Of a stretch of 5,811 bases of DNA, positions 1-5,724 are shown piece after piece. This DNA comes from Bacteroidaceae bacterium (GTDB lineage Bacteria > Bacteroidota > Bacteroidia > Bacteroidales > Bacteroidaceae). The stretch covers positions 15,007-20,817 of the forward strand of contig JABUUA010000061.1 of the NCBI GenBank assembly GCA_021443405.1. The letters run 5' to 3'. Positions within the stretch are counted from its first letter, which is position 1; each line of letters starts with the position of its first letter. The notes beneath the pieces are model-generated. The model was not told the origin of the DNA. It did not search any database and worked only from the letters and a program-made list of their open reading frames with translations. The position numbers and the translations under genes are program-made.

Positions 1-295
1 GGTGGTGATGCGCCGCGCCATGGAAAAGGGCGATGCCGCGGGCAAGGTGGTCGAGAGCGTGAAGATGAAGGGCGATGTCGTGTATCTGCGCCTCGATTGT
101 GACTTTACCAACCGCACCGACAAGGCGAAGTTTTATTTCAGTTTCAACGGCAAGAAGTGGAAGCCGATAGGCGATGAGATGCAGATGCACTACGACTGGC
201 CCGACTTCTGCGGCCAGCGCATGGGACTCTTCTGCTTCCCGACCAAGACAACCGGGGGATATGCCGACTTCGACTATTTCCGCATCGGGAAATGA
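1..295 (+). CDS. GH43-type glycosidase, C-terminal beta-sandwich domain (5' partial)
   Basis: Only the last 97 codons are in the window. The frame (codons starting at position 2) is open to the left edge and stops with TGA at 293-295, so the visible ATG codons are internal. The fragment reads as the end of a concanavalin-like beta-sandwich found at the C terminus of many GH43 beta-xylosidases and alpha-L-arabinofuranosidases. Typical elements are a strand VYLRLDCDF, then FYFSFNGKKWKPIGD, a YDWPDFCGQRMGLFCF segment, and the closing strand GGYADFDYFRI. In this family the domain packs against the five-bladed catalytic propeller and can complete the substrate pocket; the catalytic domain itself lies outside the window. 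The protein ends directly after FRIGK, with no extra tail. It lies 52 bp before the GH98 gene on the same strand, with no promoter visible between, so co-transcription is likely. The exact substrate cannot be told from this fragment. Confidence 0.82.
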   Translation, partial: VVMRRAMEKGDAAGKVVESVKMKGDVVYLRLDCDFTNRTDKAKFYFSFNGKKWKPIGDEMQMHYDWPDFCGQRMGLFCFPTKTTGGYADFDYFRIGK

Positions 296-347
296 ACCGA
301 CCAACCATTCTTTTTTTATAATCATATACAAAAAACTACCTATTATT
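296..347 (+). other. AT-rich junction between GH43 and GH98 genes
   Basis: This 52-bp spacer is strikingly AT-rich compared with the coding DNA on both sides and contains a run of seven T followed by ATAATCATATA. No TAnnTTTG promoter element and no purine-rich Shine-Dalgarno sequence is visible. AT-rich unstructured DNA just before a start codon is usual for Bacteroidota, where it helps ribosome entry. It is therefore best read as a translation-initiation region inside an operon. The T run has no clear stem before it, so it is not called a terminator. Confidence 0.4.
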
Positions 348-1913
348 ATGAGTCTCTTGTCCCTTTCTGTCCGGACTTTCATGCTCGTCCTCTTGCTGAG
401 TCTCGGCTCGAATGCCACGGCGCAGACGGAACTTCGCCGTCCCATTTCGCCTGAAAGCCCGATGTGGATTATTCACATCGACACATGGAATGCGCCCGAC
501 CCCGAGCGCGTCATCGAGATGGTCCCCGAGGACATCCGGCCCTATGTTTGTTTCAATCTCTCGCTGTCAGCGACCGACGCCACCTGCTGCAGCGGTCCGA
601 ATGTGTGCGACTCGTGGATGAAAGCGTGCGCGGCGAAGCGTGTGTGGACCATGATACAGCCCGCCAGTGGGTCGCACAGCCGCTTCTCCGATACGGAGGT
701 TTCTGAGTATGAGCGCTATTTCAAGGAATACCCGAACTTTATAGGTTGGAATTTTGCTGAACAGTTCTGGGGCTTCGGAGACCCGGGTCAGCCCACCTTT
801 GAGCAGCGCCTCAACACCTTCGCCCACATTCTCGACTATTGCCAGCAGTATGGCGGCTATCTCGTGGTGAGTTTCACCCAGGCCTATTTCTCTGCGCACA
901 TGATGCCCATCGCTTATATGCGCAATGCGGCTGTAAGCCAGCGGTTGAAAGAGCACCCCGAGAACTTCATCTGTTGTGAGAAATACACCATGTCCACCGA
1001 CTTCTTCGATATTGAGAGCAACTGTCTCGGCGCTTATGTCGGCGGTTATGCGGGTCAGCTGGGCATAAGATTCGACGCCTGCGGTTGGAGCACATCGAAC
1101 AGCGACGCACACCCCTTTGTTAAAGCGGCGGGCGCCATACCCATCATGGAATATGTGATGCTCAACGGCGAGACTGTCATCGACGGCCCTGAGACCATTC
1201 CCGTCGAGTGCTCTCAGGAAACGGCGACCAGCAGGACCAAGGACGGCTACACGCGCCGCAACTGGATGTGGTTCCCACATTTCATCAACATCAACGTCGA
1301 TGAGTTTCGCAAGATTCTCGACGGGACGGTCCGCATCATGACCCGCAAGGAGGTCATCGACAGAAGCAAGATTTGCATCATCAACGACGGCTCGACGAAC
1401 TATCATACGTCCGAAGACCTGTACGACAGTCTTTACCGCCAGAAATGCGACAACTACGGGCGCGGACTCGACAAGCCTCACAAGCGTCCGCTCGAGCAAC
1501 GTTGGTGGTTCAAGAGCACCGGACGCTATGCTCCTATTCCGCAGTGCCACTCCCTACTTGACGTTGACGCGCGAAGCATAGAGAAGAAACTGACGTGGAG
1601 CACGTACAACAGCATCTACGGCTACAACGACGCCACGGCTTCCGCCGCCACCATAGCGTCCCGGCTGAAGAAGAAGGTAAACCTCTTCAACAGCTATTTT
1701 CCCGAGGAATACACAGGCGATATTTTCGCCGCCCACCACGAGAACTGTTGGATGACGTACAATCCCTATCAGTACGACGAGACCTATGACAAGGACACGG
1801 ACACCCGCACCGTCACTTGGGCCACGAGTCGAGCCACCGGGCGCATCCCGTTCCTTTACAATACATGCGACAGCGTCCTACTCAATTTCGCCCCTATTCG
1901 ATGGCGGTCATGA
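348..1913 (+). CDS. GH98 endo-glycosidase, N-terminal fragment: signal peptide, catalytic domain, part of C-terminal domain (frameshifted)
   Basis: The start at 348 is chosen because it opens directly onto a signal peptide: a short basic region (R9), a hydrophobic core (FMLVLLLSLG) and a signal peptidase I site ATA|Q after residue 25. There is no cysteine at +1, so it is not a lipoprotein. The frame is open further upstream to 174, but that part lies in GH43 coding sequence. Mature residues 29-39 (LRRPISPESPM) and the following WIIHIDTWN, EDIRPYV and GWNFAEQFWGF segments are typical of the GH98 catalytic (beta/alpha)8 domain, roughly residues 30-330. GH98 enzymes are inverting endo-hydrolases; known members release blood-group A/B glycans or cut complex xylan. 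E138 in FAEQFW is the likely general acid. D243 (FDACGW) and E282 (DGPE) are candidates for the base pair, by spacing only. The part after about residue 330 begins the GH98 C-terminal beta domain. The last residues, IRWRS, before TGA at 1911-1913 come from a frame change at about 1891-1894, so this 521-residue product is truncated. Confidence 0.85.
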   Translation: MSLLSLSVRTFMLVLLLSLGSNATAQTELRRPISPESPMWIIHIDTWNAPDPERVIEMVPEDIRPYVCFNLSLSATDATCCSGPNVCDSWMKACAAKRVWTMIQPASGSHSRFSDTEVSEYERYFKEYPNFIGWNFAEQFWGFGDPGQPTFEQRLNTFAHILDYCQQYGGYLVVSFTQAYFSAHMMPIAYMRNAAVSQRLKEHPENFICCEKYTMSTDFFDIESNCLGAYVGGYAGQLGIRFDACGWSTSNSDAHPFVKAAGAIPIMEYVMLNGETVIDGPETIPVECSQETATSRTKDGYTRRNWMWFPHFININVDEFRKILDGTVRIMTRKEVIDRSKICIINDGSTNYHTSEDLYDSLYRQKCDNYGRGLDKPHKRPLEQRWWFKSTGRYAPIPQCHSLLDVDARSIEKKLTWSTYNSIYGYNDATASAATIASRLKKKVNLFNSYFPEEYTGDIFAAHHENCWMTYNPYQYDETYDKDTDTRTVTWATSRATGRIPFLYNTCDSVLLNFAPIRWRS

Positions 1914-2776
1914 AGGAGTTTGGCGACAAGGTCACCTTCTATATGACCAACTATCGAAACAAGAAGTCGGGAAGTACATTCGCCGAACTTGACAACGAGA
2001 CGGACACCATCGTCATATACGGCATTCAAGGAGATGCGGAAGTGGAATTCACCGACCGCGCCCAGCACAGAGCCAGCACGGTGGTTTCCGACCAGTCGGG
2101 CGACACACTCACTATGGTAGTGAAACACAACGGACCGCTCGACCTTACAGTGTACTGCCAGGGAAATGCGACCGAACGACTGACCGAATACACCGAAGCC
2201 ACCATCGTGGAGCCGGCACTGCCGCCGGTATATACCGACACACTGCAGTATGAGGCTGAGTGCTTTGACTACAAGAGCATTGCCAACAACCGCACCAACG
2301 CCTACTACCATGGCCATGCCGGCTATATGGGACAAGGATTTGTGGAGATGGGTACGAGCACTACTGCCGCCATACGCGACACCATCAGAGTACCGGCCGC
2401 AGGCGACGCGAAACTCAAACTGCGCTACCAGTCGCCCGACGGAGACGCAAAGATGCGACTGCGCTTGAACGGAACTTCCACTTCCATCACGCTCCCGAAG
2501 AGTGCCGATTGGACAGAACTGGAGGTGGCAACTACACTCGAAAAGGGCGAGAACACCCTTATCCTGCAGAACAGCACCAGCGGCAACAAAAACACCTTTA
2601 TCGACTGCGTAAAGGTCTATGACTACGCTACGGACGATGAAACAGGCGTGCAGACCATTGCGCCGGTCCGCTACTCAGAAAATGCACTGTACAACCTGAC
2701 AGGACAACGTGTTAGCGCCTCGTACAAGGGTATCGTCATCCGCACCGGCAAGAAACTTGTAAGAATGCAGCGTTAG
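1901..2776 (+). CDS. GH98 C-terminal fragment: end of 98C domain, CBM6/35-like module and secretion-type tail
   Basis: This is the continuation of the upstream GH98 protein in another frame. Homologous reading starts at about 1892-1895 (PYSMAVMKEF); ATG 1901 is the first in-frame start after that point. The frame is also open back to ATG 1817, but the extra residues look like a shadow of the upstream frame. Residues 1-100 (from 1901) finish the GH98 C-terminal beta domain (VTFYMTNYRN, TIVIYG). Residues 116-240 resemble a CBM6/35-type beta-sandwich: LQYEAECFDY, GYMGQGFVEM, LKLRYQSPDG, a WTELEVATTLEKGENTL strand and the closing FIDCVKVYD. Residues 243-291 hold an acidic linker, then YNLTGQRV and KGIVIRTGKKLVRMQ. 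This is the pattern of C-terminal tails on secreted Prevotella and other Bacteroidota proteins, related to type IX sorting domains. There is no signal peptide and no recognisable ribosome site, so if translated separately it would stay in the cytoplasm. Whether it is expressed at all is unclear. Confidence 0.7.
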   Translation: MAVMKEFGDKVTFYMTNYRNKKSGSTFAELDNETDTIVIYGIQGDAEVEFTDRAQHRASTVVSDQSGDTLTMVVKHNGPLDLTVYCQGNATERLTEYTEATIVEPALPPVYTDTLQYEAECFDYKSIANNRTNAYYHGHAGYMGQGFVEMGTSTTAAIRDTIRVPAAGDAKLKLRYQSPDGDAKMRLRLNGTSTSITLPKSADWTELEVATTLEKGENTLILQNSTSGNKNTFIDCVKVYDYATDDETGVQTIAPVRYSENALYNLTGQRVSASYKGIVIRTGKKLVRMQR

Positions 2777-2818
2777 CCCCCATCTCCTAATTTGGGCTTA
2801 CCTGCCTGTCACCCATTA

Positions 2819-2852
2819 TCATCCCTGTCCTCCACCGTGGGGGCAGGGATGG
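2819..2852 (+). terminator. Strong hairpin after GH98, possible terminator without a U tract
   Basis: Positions 2821-2832 (ATCCCTGTCCTC) pair with 2839-2850 (GGGGGCAGGGAT) to form a 12-bp stem with two G-T wobbles around a six-base loop. It can be extended by a C-G and a T-G pair to 2819-2852. It lies about 43 bp after the GH98 stop and well before the promoter of the next gene, which is the right place to end the upstream transcript. No T run follows (GGATTCTTGA), so it does not look like a standard intrinsic terminator. It could instead protect the 3' end of the mRNA or be a repeat remnant. Confidence 0.4.
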
Positions 2853-2931
2853 ATTCTTGAGATACCCCTCACCATCATCGCCGAGATGCATGTAGGCAGT
2901 TGGTGCGGAGGAACGATTTTTCAGAAAAAGA

Positions 2932-2964
2932 GTTGCAGATATGGAGATAAATAATGTATCTTTG
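2932..2964 (+). promoter_or_regulatory. Bacteroidota-type promoter for the ArnT-like gene
   Basis: TATCTTTG at 2957-2964 matches the Bacteroidota -7 consensus TAnnTTTG in all fixed positions and is followed by CACC, as often seen. GTTG at 2932-2935 lies 21 bp upstream and fits a weak -33 element (consensus TTTG, usual spacing about 19-21). The surrounding DNA is AT-rich for this window. Transcription should start a few bases after 2964, around 2968-2972, which is practically at the ATG at 2971. Confidence 0.7.
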
Positions 2965-2970
2965 CACCTG

Positions 2971-4416
2971 ATGGAACAAAGTATTAGACGAAGTGCATGG
3001 CTCTTGGTGGGCCTGATGGCCGTGGCGTTGCTGCCGTGGCTGGGACTGACCGACTTCAATACGAAGGGGGAACCGCGCGAAGCCATCGTGGCGCAGACCA
3101 TGATGGAGCAAGCCAACTGGATTCTTCCGCACAACAATGGCGGCGAGATGGCCTACAAACCGCCCTTCTTCCACTGGTGTGTGGCCGCCGTATCGTCGGT
3201 GGCGGGTGAGGTCGGAACTTACACGTCGCGCCTGCCGAGTGCGTTGGCTTGCATGGCCATGGTGCTGTGGACCTTCCTGTTTGTAGCACGGCGGCGTGAT
3301 GTGACGGTGGCGCTTGTGACGGCGCTGGTCACGCTAACCAGTTTCGAAGTGTGGCGGGCCGCTTTCGCCTGCCGGGTGGACATGGTGCTCACGTTTTGCA
3401 TCGTCGGGGCCATGCTTGCGCTTTACCGCTGGAGCGAACGGCCACGCCGTGGTGTGCCTTGGCTGGCGATTCTGATGATGAGTCTGGGCACGCTCACCAA
3501 AGGTCCTGTTGCCATCCTGCTGCCGTGCGGTGTCATGGGGTTGTTCCTGCTCGTGCAGCGGGAGTGTTTCTTCCGCGTGTTCTTCTCGCTGTGCGGCGCC
3601 GCGGTGGCATCGCTCGTGCTGCCGGCGCTCTGGTATTGGGCAGCCTACCAGCAGGGCGGCGAGGCCTTTCTACAGCTCGTCATGGAGGAGAACGTGGGGC
3701 GATTCCTAGGCAAGATGACCTACGCCAGTCACGAGAACGGCGTGTGGTATTACTTCGCCATGCTGCCGGCCGGCTTGCTGCCGTGGACGCTGGTCTTGGT
3801 GCCCGCGCTCTGGCGCAGATGGAGTACTTTGGGACTGGTGCGGCGCGTGACGTCGATGGACCGCTTCGAACTGTTCATGGCTCTGGCGGCCGTGGTGGTG
3901 TTCGTGTTCTACTGCATTCCCAAAAGTAAGCGCGGCGTTTACATCTTGCCGATGTATCCCTTTGTGGGCTATTTTGTGGCCGTTTGCCTGCGACGGCGCT
4001 GGTCGGAGCGCGTGCTGAACTGGATGTTGCGCGTGGTGGTGGCGGTTTGGACCGTGGTGTTTGCCGTGGTGCTGCCTCTGGTGCTCAACAAGAAGAGCGA
4101 CTGGGCCGTGGCGCTCGAAATAGAGCGCAAGGTGGGCGACGCCCATCTGACCAGCTACATAGCCAACAGCGTGAAGGGAAATCCGATGCATTTCTTCACT
4201 ATCGACTTCTATCTGCACGACCGCGTTGGTGTGTGGAGCGAGGAGGGGCCTGCCGTGGAAGAGGGTCTCGTCATCGTGGGCGAAAAAGATGCGCCGGACT
4301 TCATCGCCCAGCGCACTGAATATGAGTTCTCGGAAGTGGAACTGACGCCTCACCGCAGTTGCGACACGCATCAGACGCTCCGCCTCTATCGTTACAAGCG
4401 TTCCATCACGAAGTAG
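2971..4416 (+). CDS. ArnT-like (GT-C fold) membrane glycosyltransferase
   Basis: This is a 481-residue integral membrane enzyme of the ArnT/PMT-like family. These enzymes take a sugar from a polyprenyl-phosphate carrier and add it to an acceptor on the outer face of the inner membrane. Family motifs are in order: first membrane helix (residues about 9-26), the periplasmic acidic loop TKGEPREA (31-38, E34/E37 as candidate metal or catalytic acids), YKPPFFHW (62-69), RLPSAL (87-92), RVDM (135-138), TKGPVAI (176-182), ENVGRFLG (240-247) and PKSKRGVYILPMYP (317-330). About ten helices lie between residues 9 and 372, followed by a soluble C-terminal part of about 110 residues. The frame is open to ATG 2941, but a -7 promoter element lies between that ATG and 2971, so 2971 is preferred. 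The acceptor (lipid A, another lipid or a protein) cannot be deduced, and arnT itself is not claimed. The end overlaps the convergent GT2 gene by 25 bp. Confidence 0.85.
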   Translation: MEQSIRRSAWLLVGLMAVALLPWLGLTDFNTKGEPREAIVAQTMMEQANWILPHNNGGEMAYKPPFFHWCVAAVSSVAGEVGTYTSRLPSALACMAMVLWTFLFVARRRDVTVALVTALVTLTSFEVWRAAFACRVDMVLTFCIVGAMLALYRWSERPRRGVPWLAILMMSLGTLTKGPVAILLPCGVMGLFLLVQRECFFRVFFSLCGAAVASLVLPALWYWAAYQQGGEAFLQLVMEENVGRFLGKMTYASHENGVWYYFAMLPAGLLPWTLVLVPALWRRWSTLGLVRRVTSMDRFELFMALAAVVVFVFYCIPKSKRGVYILPMYPFVGYFVAVCLRRRWSERVLNWMLRVVVAVWTVVFAVVLPLVLNKKSDWAVALEIERKVGDAHLTSYIANSVKGNPMHFFTIDFYLHDRVGVWSEEGPAVEEGLVIVGEKDAPDFIAQRTEYEFSEVELTPHRSCDTHQTLRLYRYKRSITK

Positions 4417-5297
4417 CGGGGACGACGCTTCACTTCTTTGTAGATTTTCCCGATATATTCGCCAGCGATGCCGATGGCGAGCAGCAGACTGCCGCCCACG
4501 AACCACACGGAGATGAGCAGTGACGTCCAGCCCTGTATCGTCTGTCCGTGACGGTGCTGCACGAGGGCCCAGACGATTACGCCCAGCGCCACAAGGAGGA
4601 ACACAAAGCCCAGCAGCAGGATGCAGCGCAGCGGCTTCACGCTGAAACTGGTGATGCCGTCGAGCGCAAAGCTCAGCATCTTCCGGAAGGGATATTTGCT
4701 CTCGCCCGCCTGCCGCTCCTTGCGGTCGTAGTATTCGTGCTCCACGCGGAAACCTATCATTGGCACAAGGCCGCGCAGGAAGAGATTCCGCTCGGGATAA
4801 GAGAGCAGGGCCTCGAGGGCGCGGTGGCTTAACAGTCGGAAGTCGGCGTGGTTATACACCGTGCCTCCGCCCATGGCCGTCATGAGACGATAGAAGGCGA
4901 GGGCCGTCCAGCGTTTGAACAGCGAGTCAGTCTTCCGTTCCCTACGCACGCCGTACACCACGTCGGCACCATTCCTATAGTCGGCAATCATGCGCGGAAT
5001 CACGGCAATGTCGTCTTGTAAGTCTGCGTCGATGGAGATGATGGCTTCGGCTTCGGGTGCGATGACCTCCATACCCGCCCAAAGCGCCTGTTGGTGTCCC
5101 ACGTTGTGGGCGAGACGCAGTCCCGACACCTGCGGGAAGTCGCGGTGGAGTTGCTGGATGAGGGCCCACGTGTCGTCACGACTTCCATCGTCCACATAGA
5201 AGATGCGGGTGTCGGCATCAATGATTGCGGCGAGTTGGCGCGTGGTTTCGGCCAACACTTCCTGTTCGTTGAAGCAAGGAATTACGAGATATATCAT
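4392..5297 (-). CDS. GtrB/DPM1-like GT2 glycosyltransferase with two C-terminal membrane helices
   Basis: This is a full-length 301-residue family 2 glycosyltransferase, the usual size for GtrB/YfdH-type enzymes that make polyprenyl-phosphate sugars from nucleotide sugars at the cytoplasmic membrane face. The GT-A domain covers about residues 1-210: the opening strand YLVIPCFNEQEVL, VDDGSRDDT (35-43) for nucleotide binding, LAHNVGHQQALWAGM (62-76), the metal-binding D90-A-D92 within ISIDADLQDD, DFRLLSHRA (152-160), ERNLFLRG (169-176) and the GESKYPFRKM loop (198-207). Two helices follow at about 224-246 and 257-279, then a short basic tail. The gene starts 12 bp after the GtrA stop codon on the same strand, so the two are almost certainly one operon. 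This pairing suggests sugar transfer to undecaprenyl phosphate rather than straight capsule polymer synthesis. The sugar used cannot be read from the sequence. Confidence 0.9.
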   Translation of the reverse strand: MIYLVIPCFNEQEVLAETTRQLAAIIDADTRIFYVDDGSRDDTWALIQQLHRDFPQVSGLRLAHNVGHQQALWAGMEVIAPEAEAIISIDADLQDDIAVIPRMIADYRNGADVVYGVRRERKTDSLFKRWTALAFYRLMTAMGGGTVYNHADFRLLSHRALEALLSYPERNLFLRGLVPMIGFRVEHEYYDRKERQAGESKYPFRKMLSFALDGITSFSVKPLRCILLLGFVFLLVALGVIVWALVQHRHGQTIQGWTSLLISVWFVGGSLLLAIGIAGEYIGKIYKEVKRRPRYFVMERL

Positions 5298-5309
5298 AAG
5301 ATGTATGGT

Positions 5310-5705
5310 TTACTGAGGATTATTGTCCTTTTTTCGATTGCGGAACACGAAGCGAACCAACAGGAAATTGACGGGGATGGCGATGGCGAACACGGGGAAA
5401 GGAGCATAAAGCTTCGGGACGCCCAACAACAGAAAAGCGTTGAGCAAGACCATGTGAAGCAGATAGTTCACGCCGTGCGCCCCGCCCATTCCGACCAGTT
5501 TTCCCCACGATGGCGTGGAGTGAAAGGTGAAGTAGCTCGTGGCAAAGAAGTTGCAGAGGAATCCCACGCCGTAACCGATGGTGTAGGCAAGGTTGGCGGG
5601 CAGCCAGCGAACTAACAAGTTGTAGATGAGATAGTGGAGAACAGTCGCCACCATTCCAACAATTCCGAAGCGCAAGGCCTCACCTGTCAGTTGCCGTAGT
5701 TTCAT
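5310..5705 (-). CDS. GtrA-family membrane protein, likely polyprenyl-phosphate-sugar flippase
   Basis: This small protein of 131 residues is almost wholly hydrophobic, with four predicted helices (about 11-31, 38-57, 72-94 and 100-121), the standard GtrA size and layout. Family features are the RFGIVGMVAT start of helix 1, the Y..GYGVGFLCNFF segment with N52, the YFTF motif (58-61) after helix 2, and PVNFLLVRFVF in helix 4, ending in a basic and polar tail (RNRKKDNNP). GtrA proteins are thought to move polyprenyl-phosphate-linked sugars across the inner membrane and commonly sit beside a GtrB-like GT2 gene, exactly as here. The start at 5705 leaves a 19-bp gap to the preceding phosphatase stop codon. 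The flippase role is family knowledge, not shown by the sequence. Confidence 0.88.
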   Translation of the reverse strand: MKLRQLTGEALRFGIVGMVATVLHYLIYNLLVRWLPANLAYTIGYGVGFLCNFFATSYFTFHSTPSWGKLVGMGGAHGVNYLLHMVLLNAFLLLGVPKLYAPFPVFAIAIPVNFLLVRFVFRNRKKDNNPQ

Positions 5706-5724
5706 GAGTCCGCTCGCTAAAGGT

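Larger units (their letters stand above)
348..2776 (+). pseudogene. Complete GH98 locus interrupted by a -1 bp frameshift
   Basis: The two preceding reading frames together form one gene. The upstream frame gives NFAP and then departs into IRWRS-stop. The downstream frame supplies YSMAVMKEF from the same bases. The junction is the sequence GCCCCTAT at 1890-1897. Adding one C to the four-C run (1891-1894) makes GCC CCC TAT and joins the frames without loss, giving about 809 residues. The order would be signal peptide, GH98 catalytic domain, GH98 C-terminal domain, CBM6/35-like module, tail. Downstream codons stay intact for about 290 residues with no further stops, so the break is either recent, a switchable homopolymer, or a sequencing or assembly error. 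The four-C run is short, and the site is not a classic X-XXY-YYZ slippery heptamer with an obvious downstream structure. Programmed frameshifting is therefore the least likely reading. Confidence 0.75.

Noticed and set aside
296..347. T run at 311-317 as an intrinsic terminator of the GH43 gene
   Set aside because: No GC-rich stem precedes it. An AT-rich start region for the next gene explains it better.
567..1550. Long minus-strand open frame of 327 codons inside the GH98 gene
   Set aside because: It is codon-aligned with the GH98 frame, and stays open because that gene avoids TTA, CTA and TCA codons. Its translation shows no recognisable family, while the plus strand has clear GH98 motifs.
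1890..1900. Programmed ribosomal frameshifting at the GH98 break
   Set aside because: GCCCCTAT is not a standard slippery heptamer and no clear stimulatory stem was seen just downstream. A simple base loss in the C run explains the data with fewer assumptions.
2787..3174. Minus-strand small open frames across the spacer upstream of the ArnT-like gene
   Set aside because: They overlap the plus-strand promoter and the start of the GT-C gene, have low-complexity shadow translations, and lack a promoter or family resemblance.
3351..3929. Plus-strand open frame of 192 codons within the ArnT-like gene
   Set aside because: It has Arg/Gly/Ala-rich shadow composition, and the overlapping frame carries all conserved GT-C motifs.
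4396..4436. Inverted repeats at the convergent junction (AAGCGT/ACGCTT and GAAGT/ACTTC) as a two-way terminator
   Set aside because: The arms are only 5-6 bp, the loops are long, no T run is present, and the bases lie within the GT2 coding sequence, so chance is sufficient.
3706..4506. Minus-strand open frame of 266 codons antisense to the ArnT-like gene
   Set aside because: It is also codon-aligned with the real gene. The translation is rich in His, Arg and Gln without domain features, and it runs into the true GT2 gene in another frame.
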